From Caballeronia sp. TF1N1 (GTDB taxonomy: Bacteria > Pseudomonadota > Gammaproteobacteria > Burkholderiales > Burkholderiaceae): a DNA stretch of 64,000 nt. The notes beneath the pieces were generated by a model. The model saw nothing but the letters and a program-made list of their open reading frames with translations. It searched no databases and was not told the origin of the DNA. The position numbers and the translations under genes were made by a program. Of this stretch, positions 44,859 through 54,499 are shown piece by piece; positions within the stretch are counted from its first letter, which is position 1, and each line of letters opens with the position of its first letter. The DNA lies in contig NZ_CP084633.1 of the NCBI RefSeq assembly GCF_022878925.1, forward strand, positions 1 through 64,000, given 5' to 3'.

Positions 44859-45791
44859 TCAGAAGTTCACGTTGTCGTGGCCCTTGAGCGCGAGCATCTG
44901 ACGCGCTTCGGCGGGCGTCGCGATGTCGAGCGACAAGCCTTCGATCACCTGGCGAATCTGGCGCACTTGCTGCGCGCTCGATTCGGCAAGCTGGCCAGGA
45001 CCGATCCACAGCGAATCCTCAAGGCCAACGCGCACGTTCGCTCCTTGCGCCGCGCCGATGGACGCGAGCGGAATCTGATTGCGCCCCGCGCCGAGAATGG
45101 ACCACACATAGTCCGAACCGAAAAGGCGATCGGCGGTTCGCTTCATATGCGCCAGATCTTCCGGGTGCGCGCCTATGCCGCCCAGCAGTCCGAACACGGT
45201 CTGCACGAAGAACGGCCCTTTCACAAGCCCGCGATCGACGAAATGCGCGAGGTTGTAGAGATGCGAGGTGTCATAGCACTCGAACTCGAAGCGCGTGCCG
45301 TTCGCCGTGCACGAGCTCAGGATGTACTCGATATCCGCGAAGGTGTTCTTGAATACGAGATCGCGACTCTTCTCCAGATGCTGACGTTCCCAGTCGTGCT
45401 TCAGGTCCTTGAAACGGTCGAGCATCGGATACAGCCCGAAGTTCATCGATCCCATGTTCAGCGATGCCACTTCCGGCTGAAAATGATGCGCGGGCTTGAG
45501 GCGCTCGGCGACCGTCATATGCGGGCTGCCGCCTGTCGTGAGATTGATGACCGCGTTCGTTTCCGCCTTGATGCGCGGTAAAAAGCGTTCGAAAACCGCG
45601 GGGTCTTGCGTCGGCCGGCCGTCCTCGGGATCGCGCGCGTGCAAATGAAGAATCGATGCGCCTTCGCGTGCGGCGGCGAGCGCGGCATCGGCGATCTGAT
45701 CCGGCGTGACCGGCAGATACGGCGACATGGAAGGCGTGTGGATGGCGCCCGTCGGCGCACAGGTGATGATGACTTTGCGTTTGCTTGCCAT
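44859..45791 (-). CDS. Beta-keto acid cleavage enzyme (BKACE, DUF849)
   Basis: 310 residues, GAGGAG before the ATG. BKACE enzymes use acetyl-CoA and zinc to split a beta-keto acid into acetoacetate and a new CoA ester. Motifs: KVIITCAPTGAIHTPSMSPY, ASILHLHARDPEDGRP (zinc His-x-His), INLTTGGSPHMT, and GLEDSLWIG near the end. Family members serve lysine fermentation, carnitine and other pathways; the specificity here is unknown. The SDR gene just upstream could make its keto-acid substrate. Confidence 0.92.
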   Translation of the reverse strand: MASKRKVIITCAPTGAIHTPSMSPYLPVTPDQIADAALAAAREGASILHLHARDPEDGRPTQDPAVFERFLPRIKAETNAVINLTTGGSPHMTVAERLKPAHHFQPEVASLNMGSMNFGLYPMLDRFKDLKHDWERQHLEKSRDLVFKNTFADIEYILSSCTANGTRFEFECYDTSHLYNLAHFVDRGLVKGPFFVQTVFGLLGGIGAHPEDLAHMKRTADRLFGSDYVWSILGAGRNQIPLASIGAAQGANVRVGLEDSLWIGPGQLAESSAQQVRQIRQVIEGLSLDIATPAEARQMLALKGHDNVNF

Positions 45792-45829
45792 GGTGTTCGA
45801 TCTCCTCTCGTACTTGTTTGAAGCGATAT

Positions 45830-46630
45830 TCAGAGCGTTTCGACGTTGCCGCAGACGGACAGCGCCTGACCGGAAATCGCGCTGCCTGCTGGCGAGCTCA
45901 GAAACAGCACGCTGGCGGCGATCTCCTCTTGCGTCACCATGCGGCGCAGCGAAATTTTCTCCAGATAACGCGCTTCCATTTCCTGATAGCTGATGTTCAG
46001 TTGCTTCGCGCGCGCGGCGATCACGCCTTCCATGCGCGGCCCCTTGACGATGCCCGGCTGCACCGCATTCACGCGAATGTTGTCCGCGCCGAGTTCAATG
46101 GCGAGACTCTTCGCGAGGCCCACGATCGCCCATTTGGTCGCGGAATAGGGCGTGCGGAATCCATAGCCGAGACGTCCTGCGACCGACGACATGAAAACGA
46201 TCACGCCGCCGCCATTTGCTTCGCGCAGCATCGGCACGGCCTGGCTCGAAAAGTAGTAATGGCTATTCAGATTGATGTCGATGGTGCGTTCCCAGTCGTC
46301 CGACTCGATCTCGTCGATGCCGCCCGTCGGTCCCGCGATGCCCGCATTGTTAATCAGCACATCGAGGCCGCCGAGTTCGCGCTTCGCGTCGTCGAACACG
46401 CGCGCGACGTCGGCTTTATTCGATACGTCGGCGCGAGTACCGGTGATCGACGGCGATACGGTCGCATGAGTCGATAGGGCATCGATGGCTCTGGCGTCGA
46501 CATCGCATACATGCACGCGCGCGCCCGTGGACACGAACGCCTGCGCGATCGTCAAACCGATGCCCGACGCGCCGCCGGTAATCAGCACGCGCAATCCGGC
46601 GGGCGGGGCGAGCAGTTTGAGGTAATCCAT
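45830..46630 (-). CDS. Short-chain dehydrogenase/reductase
   Basis: 266 residues. Cofactor motif LITGGASGIGLTIAQAF, Asp at CDVDA suggesting NAD preference, NNAG, and catalytic Ser (FMSS) and YSATK. The end (SGQALSVCGNVETL) fits the classical family. It probably oxidises a beta-hydroxy acid to the beta-keto acid cleaved by the BKACE, 38 bases downstream. That coupling is inference. Confidence 0.91.
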   Translation of the reverse strand: MDYLKLLAPPAGLRVLITGGASGIGLTIAQAFVSTGARVHVCDVDARAIDALSTHATVSPSITGTRADVSNKADVARVFDDAKRELGGLDVLINNAGIAGPTGGIDEIESDDWERTIDINLNSHYYFSSQAVPMLREANGGGVIVFMSSVAGRLGYGFRTPYSATKWAIVGLAKSLAIELGADNIRVNAVQPGIVKGPRMEGVIAARAKQLNISYQEMEARYLEKISLRRMVTQEEIAASVLFLSSPAGSAISGQALSVCGNVETL

Positions 46631-47055
46631 GTGGTTGGCTCCTGTGGGACGATTGTTATTTGGTCAGCTTTTCGAAGCGTGGGCGATGGTGATAGGCGTT
46701 GCTGTTCTTGCTCGCACGGCCCATTTCGCGCTTTTTGCATCTTGCGCATGTTGATGCGTTGATCCGCGCCACGGGCATCGGCTAGAGAGTCGAAGTTATT
46801 CCGTGATCTGTGATCACAGTGTGTGTTTGTTGATGATCTGTGTCAATCCGCTTCGCCTAGGGGATAACCCTTCTGCGAAGTAATCACCTAAGCGAATTTA
46901 TGAAATAGGCGTTTAATAAAGCAGCGAGCTCCGCTATTCTCACGTCATCGACAGTTGCGGCGCGCGCGAGACGAGCGGGTTGAATCGCTCGTTTCGAGGA
47001 CGCGCCCTGCTGAAGAACCGCTTTTGCTTACAACAATCAACCCCGAACCGCAGTC
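46631..47055. other. Divergent intergenic region
   Basis: 425 bases between the SDR operon (minus) and the EmrB-like gene (plus). It contains the palindrome at 46808-46819 and an A+T-richer patch (46860-46945) likely to hold promoters. No gene is seen. Confidence 0.5.
46808..46819. promoter_or_regulatory. Palindromic operator candidate
   Basis: CTGTGATCACAG is a perfect 12-base palindrome with a TGATCA core often seen in GntR-family sites. A partly similar GATCTGTGTCA follows at about 46835. It could control the SDR-BKACE-MFS operon; no regulator gene is adjacent. Confidence 0.5.
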
Positions 47056-48627
47056 ATGACGCAGGGATCGCCGTCTCCCGCAGCACCCGTCCCGCATCCG
47101 CCGTTGCAGGGCGGCCAGCTCGTGATTGCCACCATCGTGGTGGCGCTTGCGACCTTCATGACCGTCCTCGATACGTCGATTGCGAACGTCGCCGTGCCGA
47201 ATCTCTCGGGAAACCTCGGCGTATCGGTCGATGAGGGAACGTGGGTCATCACGATCTTCGCGGCCGCGAATGCCGTATCCATTCCATTGACGGGCTGGCT
47301 TACGCAGCAGATCGGCCAGATCCGCCTGTTCGTCGGCGCGATTCTGATGTTCGTGTTCGCTTCATGGCTTTGCGGCATCGCGCCTGACCTGCCTTTCCTG
47401 CTGGGCGCGCGGATCTTGCAGGGCCTCGTGGCCGGGCCGCTCATTCCCTTGTCCCAGGCCGTGCTGCTGAGTTCTTATCCGAAGGCGCGCGCCAACATGG
47501 CGCTGGCGCTCTGGGCGATGACCGCCACGGTCGGTCCGATCGCAGGACCGGTGCTAGGCGGCTGGATCACCGACAACTACAGCTGGTCGTGGATCTTCTA
47601 CGTGAACATTCCGGTCGGCTTCATTGCGGCGGGCGCCACGTGGATCATCTATCGCAAGCGCGAGACGCCGACGAAGAAACTGCCCATCGATACGGTCGGC
47701 CTTGCGTTGCTCGTGGTGTGGGTGGGCTCGCTTCAGGTGATGCTCGACAAGGGCAGGGACCTCGACTGGTTCGCTTCGCCCTTCATCGTTGCGCTGGGGC
47801 TGATCGCCCTCGTCAGCTTCGCGTTCTTTCTCGTGTGGGAGTTGACGGAGGCGCATCCGGTCGTCGACTTGAGGCTCTTCGCATTGCGCAATTTCAGCAG
47901 CGGCACCATAGCCATTTCCGTTTCCTACGCGCTCTACTTCGGCAACCTCGTTCTGCTGCCGCAATGGATGCAGGAGTATCTCGGCTATCGCGCTTATGAC
48001 GCCGGCCTCGTCACCGCGCCGGTGGGCATTTTCACGGTATTGCTTTCGCCTTTTATCGGGCGACTTTTACAGTTATTCGATGCCCGCGTTCTCGTGACGG
48101 TCGCGTTCATGGGACTGTCCGGTGTGTTCTTCATGCGCACGCAGTATCTGAGTACGGTCGATGCGTGGCATCTCGTCATACCGACCTTGCTGCAAGGTAT
48201 TCCGACCGTGCTCTGGTTCGTGCCCCTCGTGTCGATCATTCTTTCCGGCTTGCCGCCCGAACGGATTCCCGCAGCGGCGGGGTTGTCGAATTTCGCGCGC
48301 ATTTTCTGCGGGGCGGTGGGCACGTCGATCGCGGGCACCGTATGGAATCATCGGACGGTCGTGCATCACGTGCGACTGACCGAACAGGCGAGCGTCCATA
48401 ATCCGGTTTTCAATCAGACCATCGCGGCATTGCAGTCGCAGCTTCATATCGATGTGGGTGCGGCTTACGCATCGTTCGAGTTGATGGTGGCGAATCAGGC
48501 TGCCGTCATGGGGCTCGACGATTTCTTCTATGCGTCCACGTTCATTTTCATTTTGATCATTCCGCTTGTCTGGATTACGCGGCCGGTGAAGGGTGGGGAT
48601 TCGGCGGAGGCGGCTGGGGCGCATTGA
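47056..48627 (+). CDS. MFS exporter, DHA2 (EmrB-like) family
   Basis: 523 residues, about 14 helices. TFMTVLDTSIANVAVPNLSG near residue 35 and MTATVGPIAGPVLGGWITD near residue 155 mark EmrB-type pumps. No EmrA-like adaptor or outer-membrane channel is adjacent, so it may work alone or borrow the EmrA protein coded at 30358. Confidence 0.9.
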   Translation: MTQGSPSPAAPVPHPPLQGGQLVIATIVVALATFMTVLDTSIANVAVPNLSGNLGVSVDEGTWVITIFAAANAVSIPLTGWLTQQIGQIRLFVGAILMFVFASWLCGIAPDLPFLLGARILQGLVAGPLIPLSQAVLLSSYPKARANMALALWAMTATVGPIAGPVLGGWITDNYSWSWIFYVNIPVGFIAAGATWIIYRKRETPTKKLPIDTVGLALLVVWVGSLQVMLDKGRDLDWFASPFIVALGLIALVSFAFFLVWELTEAHPVVDLRLFALRNFSSGTIAISVSYALYFGNLVLLPQWMQEYLGYRAYDAGLVTAPVGIFTVLLSPFIGRLLQLFDARVLVTVAFMGLSGVFFMRTQYLSTVDAWHLVIPTLLQGIPTVLWFVPLVSIILSGLPPERIPAAAGLSNFARIFCGAVGTSIAGTVWNHRTVVHHVRLTEQASVHNPVFNQTIAALQSQLHIDVGAAYASFELMVANQAAVMGLDDFFYASTFIFILIIPLVWITRPVKGGDSAEAAGAH

Positions 48628-48667
48628 GGCCAGGGAACAGGCATGCCTGCGGCGCGCGGTCGGGGTT

Positions 48668-49657
48668 CTAGTACGTCACGAACGCTTCCTGCAACGCGTG
48701 CGTGGTTCTCGTTCCCGTGAGCGCCACCATCATCAGGATTCGCGCCTTATGCGGGACCTGATCGTCCGCCGCGATCCATCCATAGCGATCGTCCGGCTGT
48801 GCGGCGTTGCGGATGACGATGCCGCTGCCCGTGCGCGACGCACGCACGATATGAATGTGTCTCGCGCGCGCTTTCACGAGCGAATCGATCAACTCGTGCG
48901 CCACGTTGCCGTTGCCCGTCCCGGCGTACACGATCGCATCCACGTCGGAGCACGCCATGTGTTCGACCACCGTTCGGTTGATGCCGCCATGCGCGTAGAC
49001 GATAGCGACCTCGGGCAAGGTCTGGATGGTGTCGATGCTCCATTCGCTTTCCACCGTATGCCGCCGCGCCACCAGCCGATAAAAACGCGCGCGTCCCTCG
49101 ACCACGTAGCCTAGCGGACCGAAGGTCGAACGAAACGCTTCCTGCTTGAAGGTGCTGGTCTTGACGACGTCGCGCGCCGAGTGAATCTCGTCGTTCGAAA
49201 CGACGAGCGTACCCTTGCCGCGCGATGCCGCGCTCGACGCCACCACGATCGCGTTGTACAGGTTGAGCGGTCCGTCGGCACTGAGCGCAGACGCCGGGCG
49301 CATTGCGCCGACCACGACGACGGGCTTCGCGCTCGGCACCACCAGGTGCAGAAAGTATGCCGTCTCGTCGATGGTATCGGTGCCGTGCGTCACCACGACG
49401 CCGTCGATGTCGTCCCGCTTGAGAAGCGCGCGAACATGCCGCGCGAGCCCGAGCAGCTCCTCATTGCCGAAGTTTTCAGAGCCGGTCTGGAAAAGCTGGG
49501 CCGTTTGGATATCGGCGAGATCGCGCGCGCCGGGCAACGCGTCGAGCAAATCATCCACCGTTTCGACAGAGCAGTCGTAGGTCGCGGTATGCGCGGCCGA
49601 CGCACCGCGCCCCGCGATGGTGCCGCCCGTGCCGACAATGACGACGCGCGCATTCAT
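48668..49657 (-). CDS. L-asparaginase/glutaminase family protein
   Basis: 329 residues from ATG 49657-49655, which overlaps the stop of the dehydrogenase gene (ATGA). It has the two threonine motifs: VVIVGTGGTIAG and VVTHGTDTIDETAYFL. VVVGAMRPASALSADGP and AHGGINRTVVEHM are conserved. No signal peptide, so it is a cytosolic type I-like enzyme. It hydrolyses asparagine or a related amide, and is coupled to the D-amino-acid dehydrogenase. Confidence 0.9.
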   Translation of the reverse strand: MNARVVIVGTGGTIAGRGASAAHTATYDCSVETVDDLLDALPGARDLADIQTAQLFQTGSENFGNEELLGLARHVRALLKRDDIDGVVVTHGTDTIDETAYFLHLVVPSAKPVVVVGAMRPASALSADGPLNLYNAIVVASSAASRGKGTLVVSNDEIHSARDVVKTSTFKQEAFRSTFGPLGYVVEGRARFYRLVARRHTVESEWSIDTIQTLPEVAIVYAHGGINRTVVEHMACSDVDAIVYAGTGNGNVAHELIDSLVKARARHIHIVRASRTGSGIVIRNAAQPDDRYGWIAADDQVPHKARILMMVALTGTRTTHALQEAFVTY

Positions 49658-50910
49658 GATGCAGCACGCGGCGAGAAGGGGGTGTCGTCGAGCGAAGGTT
49701 GGCGCCCGGCCATCCGTTGCGCGAGCACGTGCGCCGACCCCATGGCGAGCGTGAAGCCAAGCGCGCCATGACCGACGTTGAGCCAGAGATTCCGGTATTT
49801 GGACCCTCCGATGATCGGCGTCCCGCGCGGCGTGGCCGGCCGCAAGCCCGCCCACGCGGATGCCGCGTCATAATCGCCCGCGTGCGGAAAGACGGCCTGC
49901 GCTTCGCGCCGCAGCGTCGCGAGCCGGGTCACATCGATCGCACTCGAATGCCCCACGATGTCCGCCATGCCCGCCACGCGCAGACGGTCGCCCAATCGGG
50001 CGTACACCACCTTGCGGTCGAAGTCCGTCACGCTCGTCGCGGGCGCAGCCTTTCCCGCGACTGCATCGAGCGTCAGACTGTAGCCCTTGAGCGGATAGAC
50101 CGGCACCCGCACGCCAATTGTGCGCAGTAAGGCCGCGCTGTCGCAACCCGACGCCACGACGACATGTTCCGCGTCCAACCTGCGGCTTCCGGCAATTGCC
50201 CGGACCTCGCCTTTGTTCGACACGGACAGCGAACGCACGGCCGTACCCAGCTCGAACGCCACGCCTCGTTCGCGCAACAAGCTTTCGAGTCCCACGCAGA
50301 AGCGGTGACAGTCGCCTGCCTCTTCGCCCGGCGTATGGATGCCGCCGACGAATCGATCTGCCACCTGGGCCAGCGCGGGTTCGAGCGCGACGCAATCGCT
50401 CACGCCGAGCGCTTGCTGCTCGCTGCCGAGCGTACGCTGGTACGACAGCAAGGACGCGGCCCGCGACATCGCCATTGCGCTTCGATGCATGACGAGCTTG
50501 CCAGCGCGGACGTAGTCGAAGGCAAGCGTGGGATGGGCGGCGGTAAATTCGTGCATCAGCGAGCGGCTCAGAAAGGACAGCGCAAGGAGTTGCGCCGTGG
50601 TCGATTCGCTCATCGCCTGAGTACAGGCCCTTGCGAATTGCCAGCACCAGCGCCACTGATTCACGTCGATGGCGGGCGAGACGCGCACCGGGGCGTCGCG
50701 ACGCATAAGCCAACCGGGAAGCTTCGCAAGCACGCCAGGACCGGCGAGCGGCGCCACGTAGCTGTAAGAAAGCTGCGCGCCGTTGGCGCGGCTCGCTTCC
50801 GCCGCGACCTCCGTGCGCCGGTCGATCACGCTCACTTCGTGGCCGTCCTCGCGCAAGCGGTATGCGGTCGTGAGACCGATCACGCCCGCACCGATCACCA
50901 GAATGTTCAT
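49654..50910 (-). CDS. FAD-dependent D-amino-acid dehydrogenase (DadA-like)
   Basis: 418 residues. N-terminal FAD motif MNILVIGAGVIGLTTAYRLR, and C-terminal GLRPATPRGTPIIGGSKYRN with NVGHGALGFTLAMGS. DadA enzymes oxidise D-amino acids to keto acids at the inner membrane. It lies between a LivK-type binding protein and an asparaginase. D-aspartate/D-asparagine use is one possible reading. Confidence 0.9.
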   Translation of the reverse strand: MNILVIGAGVIGLTTAYRLREDGHEVSVIDRRTEVAAEASRANGAQLSYSYVAPLAGPGVLAKLPGWLMRRDAPVRVSPAIDVNQWRWCWQFARACTQAMSESTTAQLLALSFLSRSLMHEFTAAHPTLAFDYVRAGKLVMHRSAMAMSRAASLLSYQRTLGSEQQALGVSDCVALEPALAQVADRFVGGIHTPGEEAGDCHRFCVGLESLLRERGVAFELGTAVRSLSVSNKGEVRAIAGSRRLDAEHVVVASGCDSAALLRTIGVRVPVYPLKGYSLTLDAVAGKAAPATSVTDFDRKVVYARLGDRLRVAGMADIVGHSSAIDVTRLATLRREAQAVFPHAGDYDAASAWAGLRPATPRGTPIIGGSKYRNLWLNVGHGALGFTLAMGSAHVLAQRMAGRQPSLDDTPFSPRAAS

Positions 50911-50941
50911 GGCTTGCGTCGTCCTTGTGAATGTGCGGCCA

Positions 50942-52087
50942 TTACATCTTGACGACGTCGAGCAACGTTTGATTTCCGCCCACGTAGTGATAGAGCGAGA
51001 TCATTCCCTGCCTGAGGTCGCCGTGCGCATCGAATTGCGTCTCGCCGAGTACGCCCTTGAAGTCGGTGTTGGGCATCGCCGCGAGAATCTTGTCCGGCGA
51101 GGTGGAATTCGCGCGTTTCATCGCGTCGACGATGATGTACACCGCGTCATACGCGAACGGGGCGTTGAGCTGCACCTTCTGCCCGAAGCGCGCTTCGTAG
51201 CGTTGCTCGAACGCGGGGCCATCGGGCATTTTAGCGAGCGGCATGCCGGCGATGGAACACACGACGTTGTCCGCCGCCTCGCCCGCCAGTTGCGACAGCG
51301 ACGCTGCGCACAGGCCGTCGCCGGCCAGTACCTTCGAGGAGATTGCGAGCTGGCGGGCCTGCTTCGCGAACGGGCCGCCTGTCGCATCCATGCCGCCGTA
51401 CATGATCACGTCGGGATGCTCGCTCTTCACCTTGGTCAGGATCGCGCGGAAGTCCACGGCCTTGTCGGTGGTTGCGTCGTGCGACAGGACGTTCATCCCG
51501 TTCGCCTTGGCGCGCTTTTCGAATTCGTTCGCGAGACCCTGACCGTAAGCGGTGGCGTCGTCGACGATGGCGACCGACTTCGCCTTCAGCACTCGGGCTG
51601 CATAGTCGGCAAGCGCCGGACCCTGCTGCGCGTCGGTGGCGACCACGCGATACGTCGTGCGAAACCCCTGCTGCGTATAGACCGGATTGGTGGCCGAGGG
51701 CGAAATCTGCAGCACGTTGGCATCGCTATAAATTTTCGAGGCCGGAATGGAGGTGCCGGAATTCATGTGCCCGACCACGGCCGCCACCTTGTCGTCCACG
51801 AGCTTTTGCGCGACCTGTGTGCCTTGGCGCGGATCGGAGGCGTCGTCCTGCGCATCCAGCGCAAGCGTGATCTTCTGTCCGCCGATCACGAGGCCCTTCT
51901 TGTTGATCTCCTCGACGGCAAGCCGTGCGCCGTTCTCGGTGTCCTTGCCGAGGTGCGCATTGGCCCCCGTCAGAGGCGCGACGTGGCCGATCTTTACTAC
52001 TTCATCGGCGCACGCCTCGACCGGATGCAGGACGACGAACGCACTTCCAAATGCGGCGCAAACCGCCAGATGCAACGCTGCTGACAT
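50942..52087 (-). CDS. Amino-acid ABC transporter binding protein (LivJ/LivK-like)
   Basis: 381 residues; AGGGAG lies nine bases before the start. The signal peptide ends near EACA (residue 27). The mature part VVKIGHVAPLTGANAHLGKD is the Peripla_BP_6 start. No Liv permease or ATPase gene is next to it, so it would use a transporter coded elsewhere. First gene of the operon that contains DadA and asparaginase. Confidence 0.92.
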   Translation of the reverse strand: MSAALHLAVCAAFGSAFVVLHPVEACADEVVKIGHVAPLTGANAHLGKDTENGARLAVEEINKKGLVIGGQKITLALDAQDDASDPRQGTQVAQKLVDDKVAAVVGHMNSGTSIPASKIYSDANVLQISPSATNPVYTQQGFRTTYRVVATDAQQGPALADYAARVLKAKSVAIVDDATAYGQGLANEFEKRAKANGMNVLSHDATTDKAVDFRAILTKVKSEHPDVIMYGGMDATGGPFAKQARQLAISSKVLAGDGLCAASLSQLAGEAADNVVCSIAGMPLAKMPDGPAFEQRYEARFGQKVQLNAPFAYDAVYIIVDAMKRANSTSPDKILAAMPNTDFKGVLGETQFDAHGDLRQGMISLYHYVGGNQTLLDVVKM

Positions 52088-52203
52088 GACGCACTCCCTG
52101 TTTTGAATCGGTTCTTTCCGGCCGTCTTCACCCCGGAACTGACTTCAATGTAACGGCGACGAAATAGGCGGCATTGCACGCGCTCGCGGAAAAATAGAAC
52201 GAA

Positions 52204-52244
52204 TGCGACAAGTCGCACCGATCGCTTTTCGGCGCTCCTATACT
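52204..52244 (+). promoter_or_regulatory. Candidate AraC site and -10 box
   Basis: GCGAC-AA-GTCGC (52205-52216) is a dyad containing the TGTCGC half-site known for GlxA-type AraC proteins such as ArgR. TATACT at 52239-52244 is a good -10 for the AraC gene. No consensus -35 is present, which fits activation. Confidence 0.4.
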
Positions 52245-52281
52245 GGCGCCGACGACCTCACGGCATTCAAGGAGTGCATGG

Positions 52282-53361
52282 ATGGCAATGGCGAACGCGA
52301 AAAAGTCCGATACCGCGGCCCTCGGGCGCGGACTTGTCGAGCGGCTCGATCGCATGGACGGCGTGGATCGCAAGGTATCTGCGCGACGCGCGGGCGCCGA
52401 GCTTAGCGTCGGCCTTCTACTTTGGCCGAGCTTTCCGCTGCTTTCGCTCGCCAGTTTCTGCGACTGTCTGCGGCACGCCGCGGATCTCGGCGACCAGAGC
52501 CGCCAGTTACGGTGTACGTGGACCTTGCTTGGGCCGACGGACGACACCGTGGAAGCGAGTTGCGGCGTGAGCGTGCCAGTTCGGGCGTATTCCGGGAAGG
52601 CGTCGCGATTCGACTACTTCGTGGTGATCGGCGGCTTGCTGCCCAGGCTCGAACATGTCGACGAGCGCTACTGGGACGCGCTGCGCGACGCCGACGCAGC
52701 CGGCGTGCCGCTCATCGGCCTGTGCACCGGCAGCTTCGTGCTGGCGAAAGCGGGCTACATGCACGACCGCGTCGCGTGCGTGCACTCCTTTCACTACGAC
52801 GATTATCAGTCCATGTTTCCTGGCCTGCGCGTGGTCACGAACGCCGACTACGTGATCGACGGCAACCGCATTACGTGCGCGGGCGGCGTGTCGGCCATCG
52901 AACTCGCCACGCGGTTGATTTCCGTGCATTGCGGCGCCGACCGCGCGTCGAAGGTCATTCACCAGATGACGGTGAGTCGCAAGAGCGGCACGTCCTTCGT
53001 CGAACGCCGCCGTGCGCTCGGCTACCTTGCCGTCGATAGTCTCTTGCTGCGTCACGCGATCGTGCTGATGGAGGAGAATCTCGAAGCCCCGCTGACGATC
53101 GCCGCGATTGCCAGGATGACCGGTTCAAATGCGCGGCAACTGGAGCGCGTGTTCATGTCTGAAATGGGCGTGACGCCGAAGGAGTTCTACCGGACGATGC
53201 GCTTGCGATACGCCCGCTGGCTACTCTTGAACTCGGCGAAGCGCGTCACCGCGATCGCCTACGAATGTGGCTTCGCGGATTCGGCGCACTTCATTCGCGG
53301 CTTTCGCGAAGCGTACGGTGTGACGCCGGGTAAGCTGCGCGCGTCGCTTAGCCGAACGTGA
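52282..53361 (+). CDS. GlxA-type AraC-family regulator
   Basis: 359 residues from ATG 52282 with GGAG eight bases ahead. An N-terminal DJ-1/PfpI-like domain (SVGLLLWPSFPLLSLASF, GLCTGSFVLAKAGYM) is followed by a C-terminal AraC DNA-binding domain from about residue 255 (PLTIAAIARMTGSNARQLER, then ITAIAYECGFADSAHFIRGF-like second helix-turn-helix). This architecture is shared with ArgR, GbdR and CdhR, which control amino-acid and quaternary-amine catabolism. It is divergent from the LivK-DadA-asparaginase operon, its probable target. Confidence 0.92.
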   Translation: MAMANAKKSDTAALGRGLVERLDRMDGVDRKVSARRAGAELSVGLLLWPSFPLLSLASFCDCLRHAADLGDQSRQLRCTWTLLGPTDDTVEASCGVSVPVRAYSGKASRFDYFVVIGGLLPRLEHVDERYWDALRDADAAGVPLIGLCTGSFVLAKAGYMHDRVACVHSFHYDDYQSMFPGLRVVTNADYVIDGNRITCAGGVSAIELATRLISVHCGADRASKVIHQMTVSRKSGTSFVERRRALGYLAVDSLLLRHAIVLMEENLEAPLTIAAIARMTGSNARQLERVFMSEMGVTPKEFYRTMRLRYARWLLLNSAKRVTAIAYECGFADSAHFIRGFREAYGVTPGKLRASLSRT

Positions 53362-53701
53362 AGTGCGGAGGTATTTGGACTTCGCTTACTCTGACGTGCG
53401 CTTAGTTGCTGGCTGTGTCTGCTATGAATCGTGCAAAGTTCAGTGTGAGTCATCGTGCGAGATGAACATTTCGATCCAGCTGCCTGTCGGCGTTGCCCGG
53501 CCGACGTGCGTGACTTCTAATCGACGACGCAGCCTTGGGAAACGATGAGCCCGGACTTCGTGCAGGTGAATGATTCCGATTGAGGTAGCGAGGTAAGTGC
53601 TTGAGTCGAGTCTCTGGAACGCGCCTCGATTCTAAAGGGTATTGAGCTGCGGCAGCGCTGCCGTGTCCGCACACTCGAGCCGCAGCATTGTAAAGCGCGC
53701 G
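53362..53701. other. Intergenic region
   Basis: 340 bases between the AraC and PhzF-like genes, which converge here. Nothing recognisable. Confidence 0.5.
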
Positions 53702-54499
53702 CTAGTCGGGCAGTTCGATGGTTCCTTCCATATACTGAACCGCGTGACCGGATATCAACACACGCTCCGGTTCGATCTCGCAATGTAGAACGCCGCTTCG
53801 TTGGGAAGCCTGTAACGCGACGAGCTTCGGCTTGCCAAGAACGTCGGACCAGAGCGGAGCAAGCGCCGCGTGAATGGACCCCGTCACCGGGTCTTCGGCG
53901 CCGCCGTTCGCTGGCCAAAAGTATCGGGAGACGAAGTCGTATTGGTTGCCACGAGCGGTGACCGCGACATCCAGTGGTCCAAGTTGCGCGAGCAGTTCCA
54001 GATTTGGCACGACGGCGCGTACCTCGGCTTCGGTGTCGTAGAGGGCGATGTATGACTGCTGGTTTATGAAGACTGCCGTTGGCTTGATCGACAAACCATA
54101 CGCGAGCTGGTCCGGGATATCTTTAATCCGTTCACTTTGTCGTCGAGGAAAGTTCATTTCGATCAGCCCCCGCTCGCGCCGATGAACAGAGAACGCGCCC
54201 GTTGCTTCTGCATGGAAGACGAGGTGATCGTCTTGAGGGAGGTGTCTGAACAGAACGAAAGCGCTCGCCAGCGTCGCGTGTCCGCAGAAGGCGATTTCCT
54301 TGATCGGTGAGAACCACCGGATGTCGAAAACGCCATCGTCTCGACGCACGATGAACGCTGTTTCCGACAGGTTGTTTTCGCTGGCGATGGCTTGCATTAG
54401 CGAAGCGGGAAGCCACGCGTCGAGCGGAATGACCGCCGCATGGTTTCCCTTGAATACTTCGCTGGTGAAAGCGTCTATCTGATAAAGCTTCAGTTGCAT
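53702..54499 (-). CDS. PhzF-family isomerase
   Basis: 265 residues. Diaminopimelate-epimerase-like fold: YQIDAFTSEVFKGNHAAVIP, SENNLSETAFIV (catalytic Glu), EIAFCGHATLASAFVLF and GGAEDPVTGSIHAALAP. Most family members are of unknown function; only PhzF itself makes phenazines. No phenazine genes are nearby, so it is probably a general isomerase. Confidence 0.92.
   Translation of the reverse strand: MQLKLYQIDAFTSEVFKGNHAAVIPLDAWLPASLMQAIASENNLSETAFIVRRDDGVFDIRWFSPIKEIAFCGHATLASAFVLFRHLPQDDHLVFHAEATGAFSVHRRERGLIEMNFPRRQSERIKDIPDQLAYGLSIKPTAVFINQQSYIALYDTEAEVRAVVPNLELLAQLGPLDVAVTARGNQYDFVSRYFWPANGGAEDPVTGSIHAALAPLWSDVLGKPKLVALQASQRSGVLHCEIEPERVLISGHAVQYMEGTIELPD

Noticed and set aside
53702..54499. 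Reading the PhzF-family gene as evidence for phenazine biosynthesis
   Set aside because: No other phz genes are present, and most PhzF-family proteins are not phenazine enzymes.
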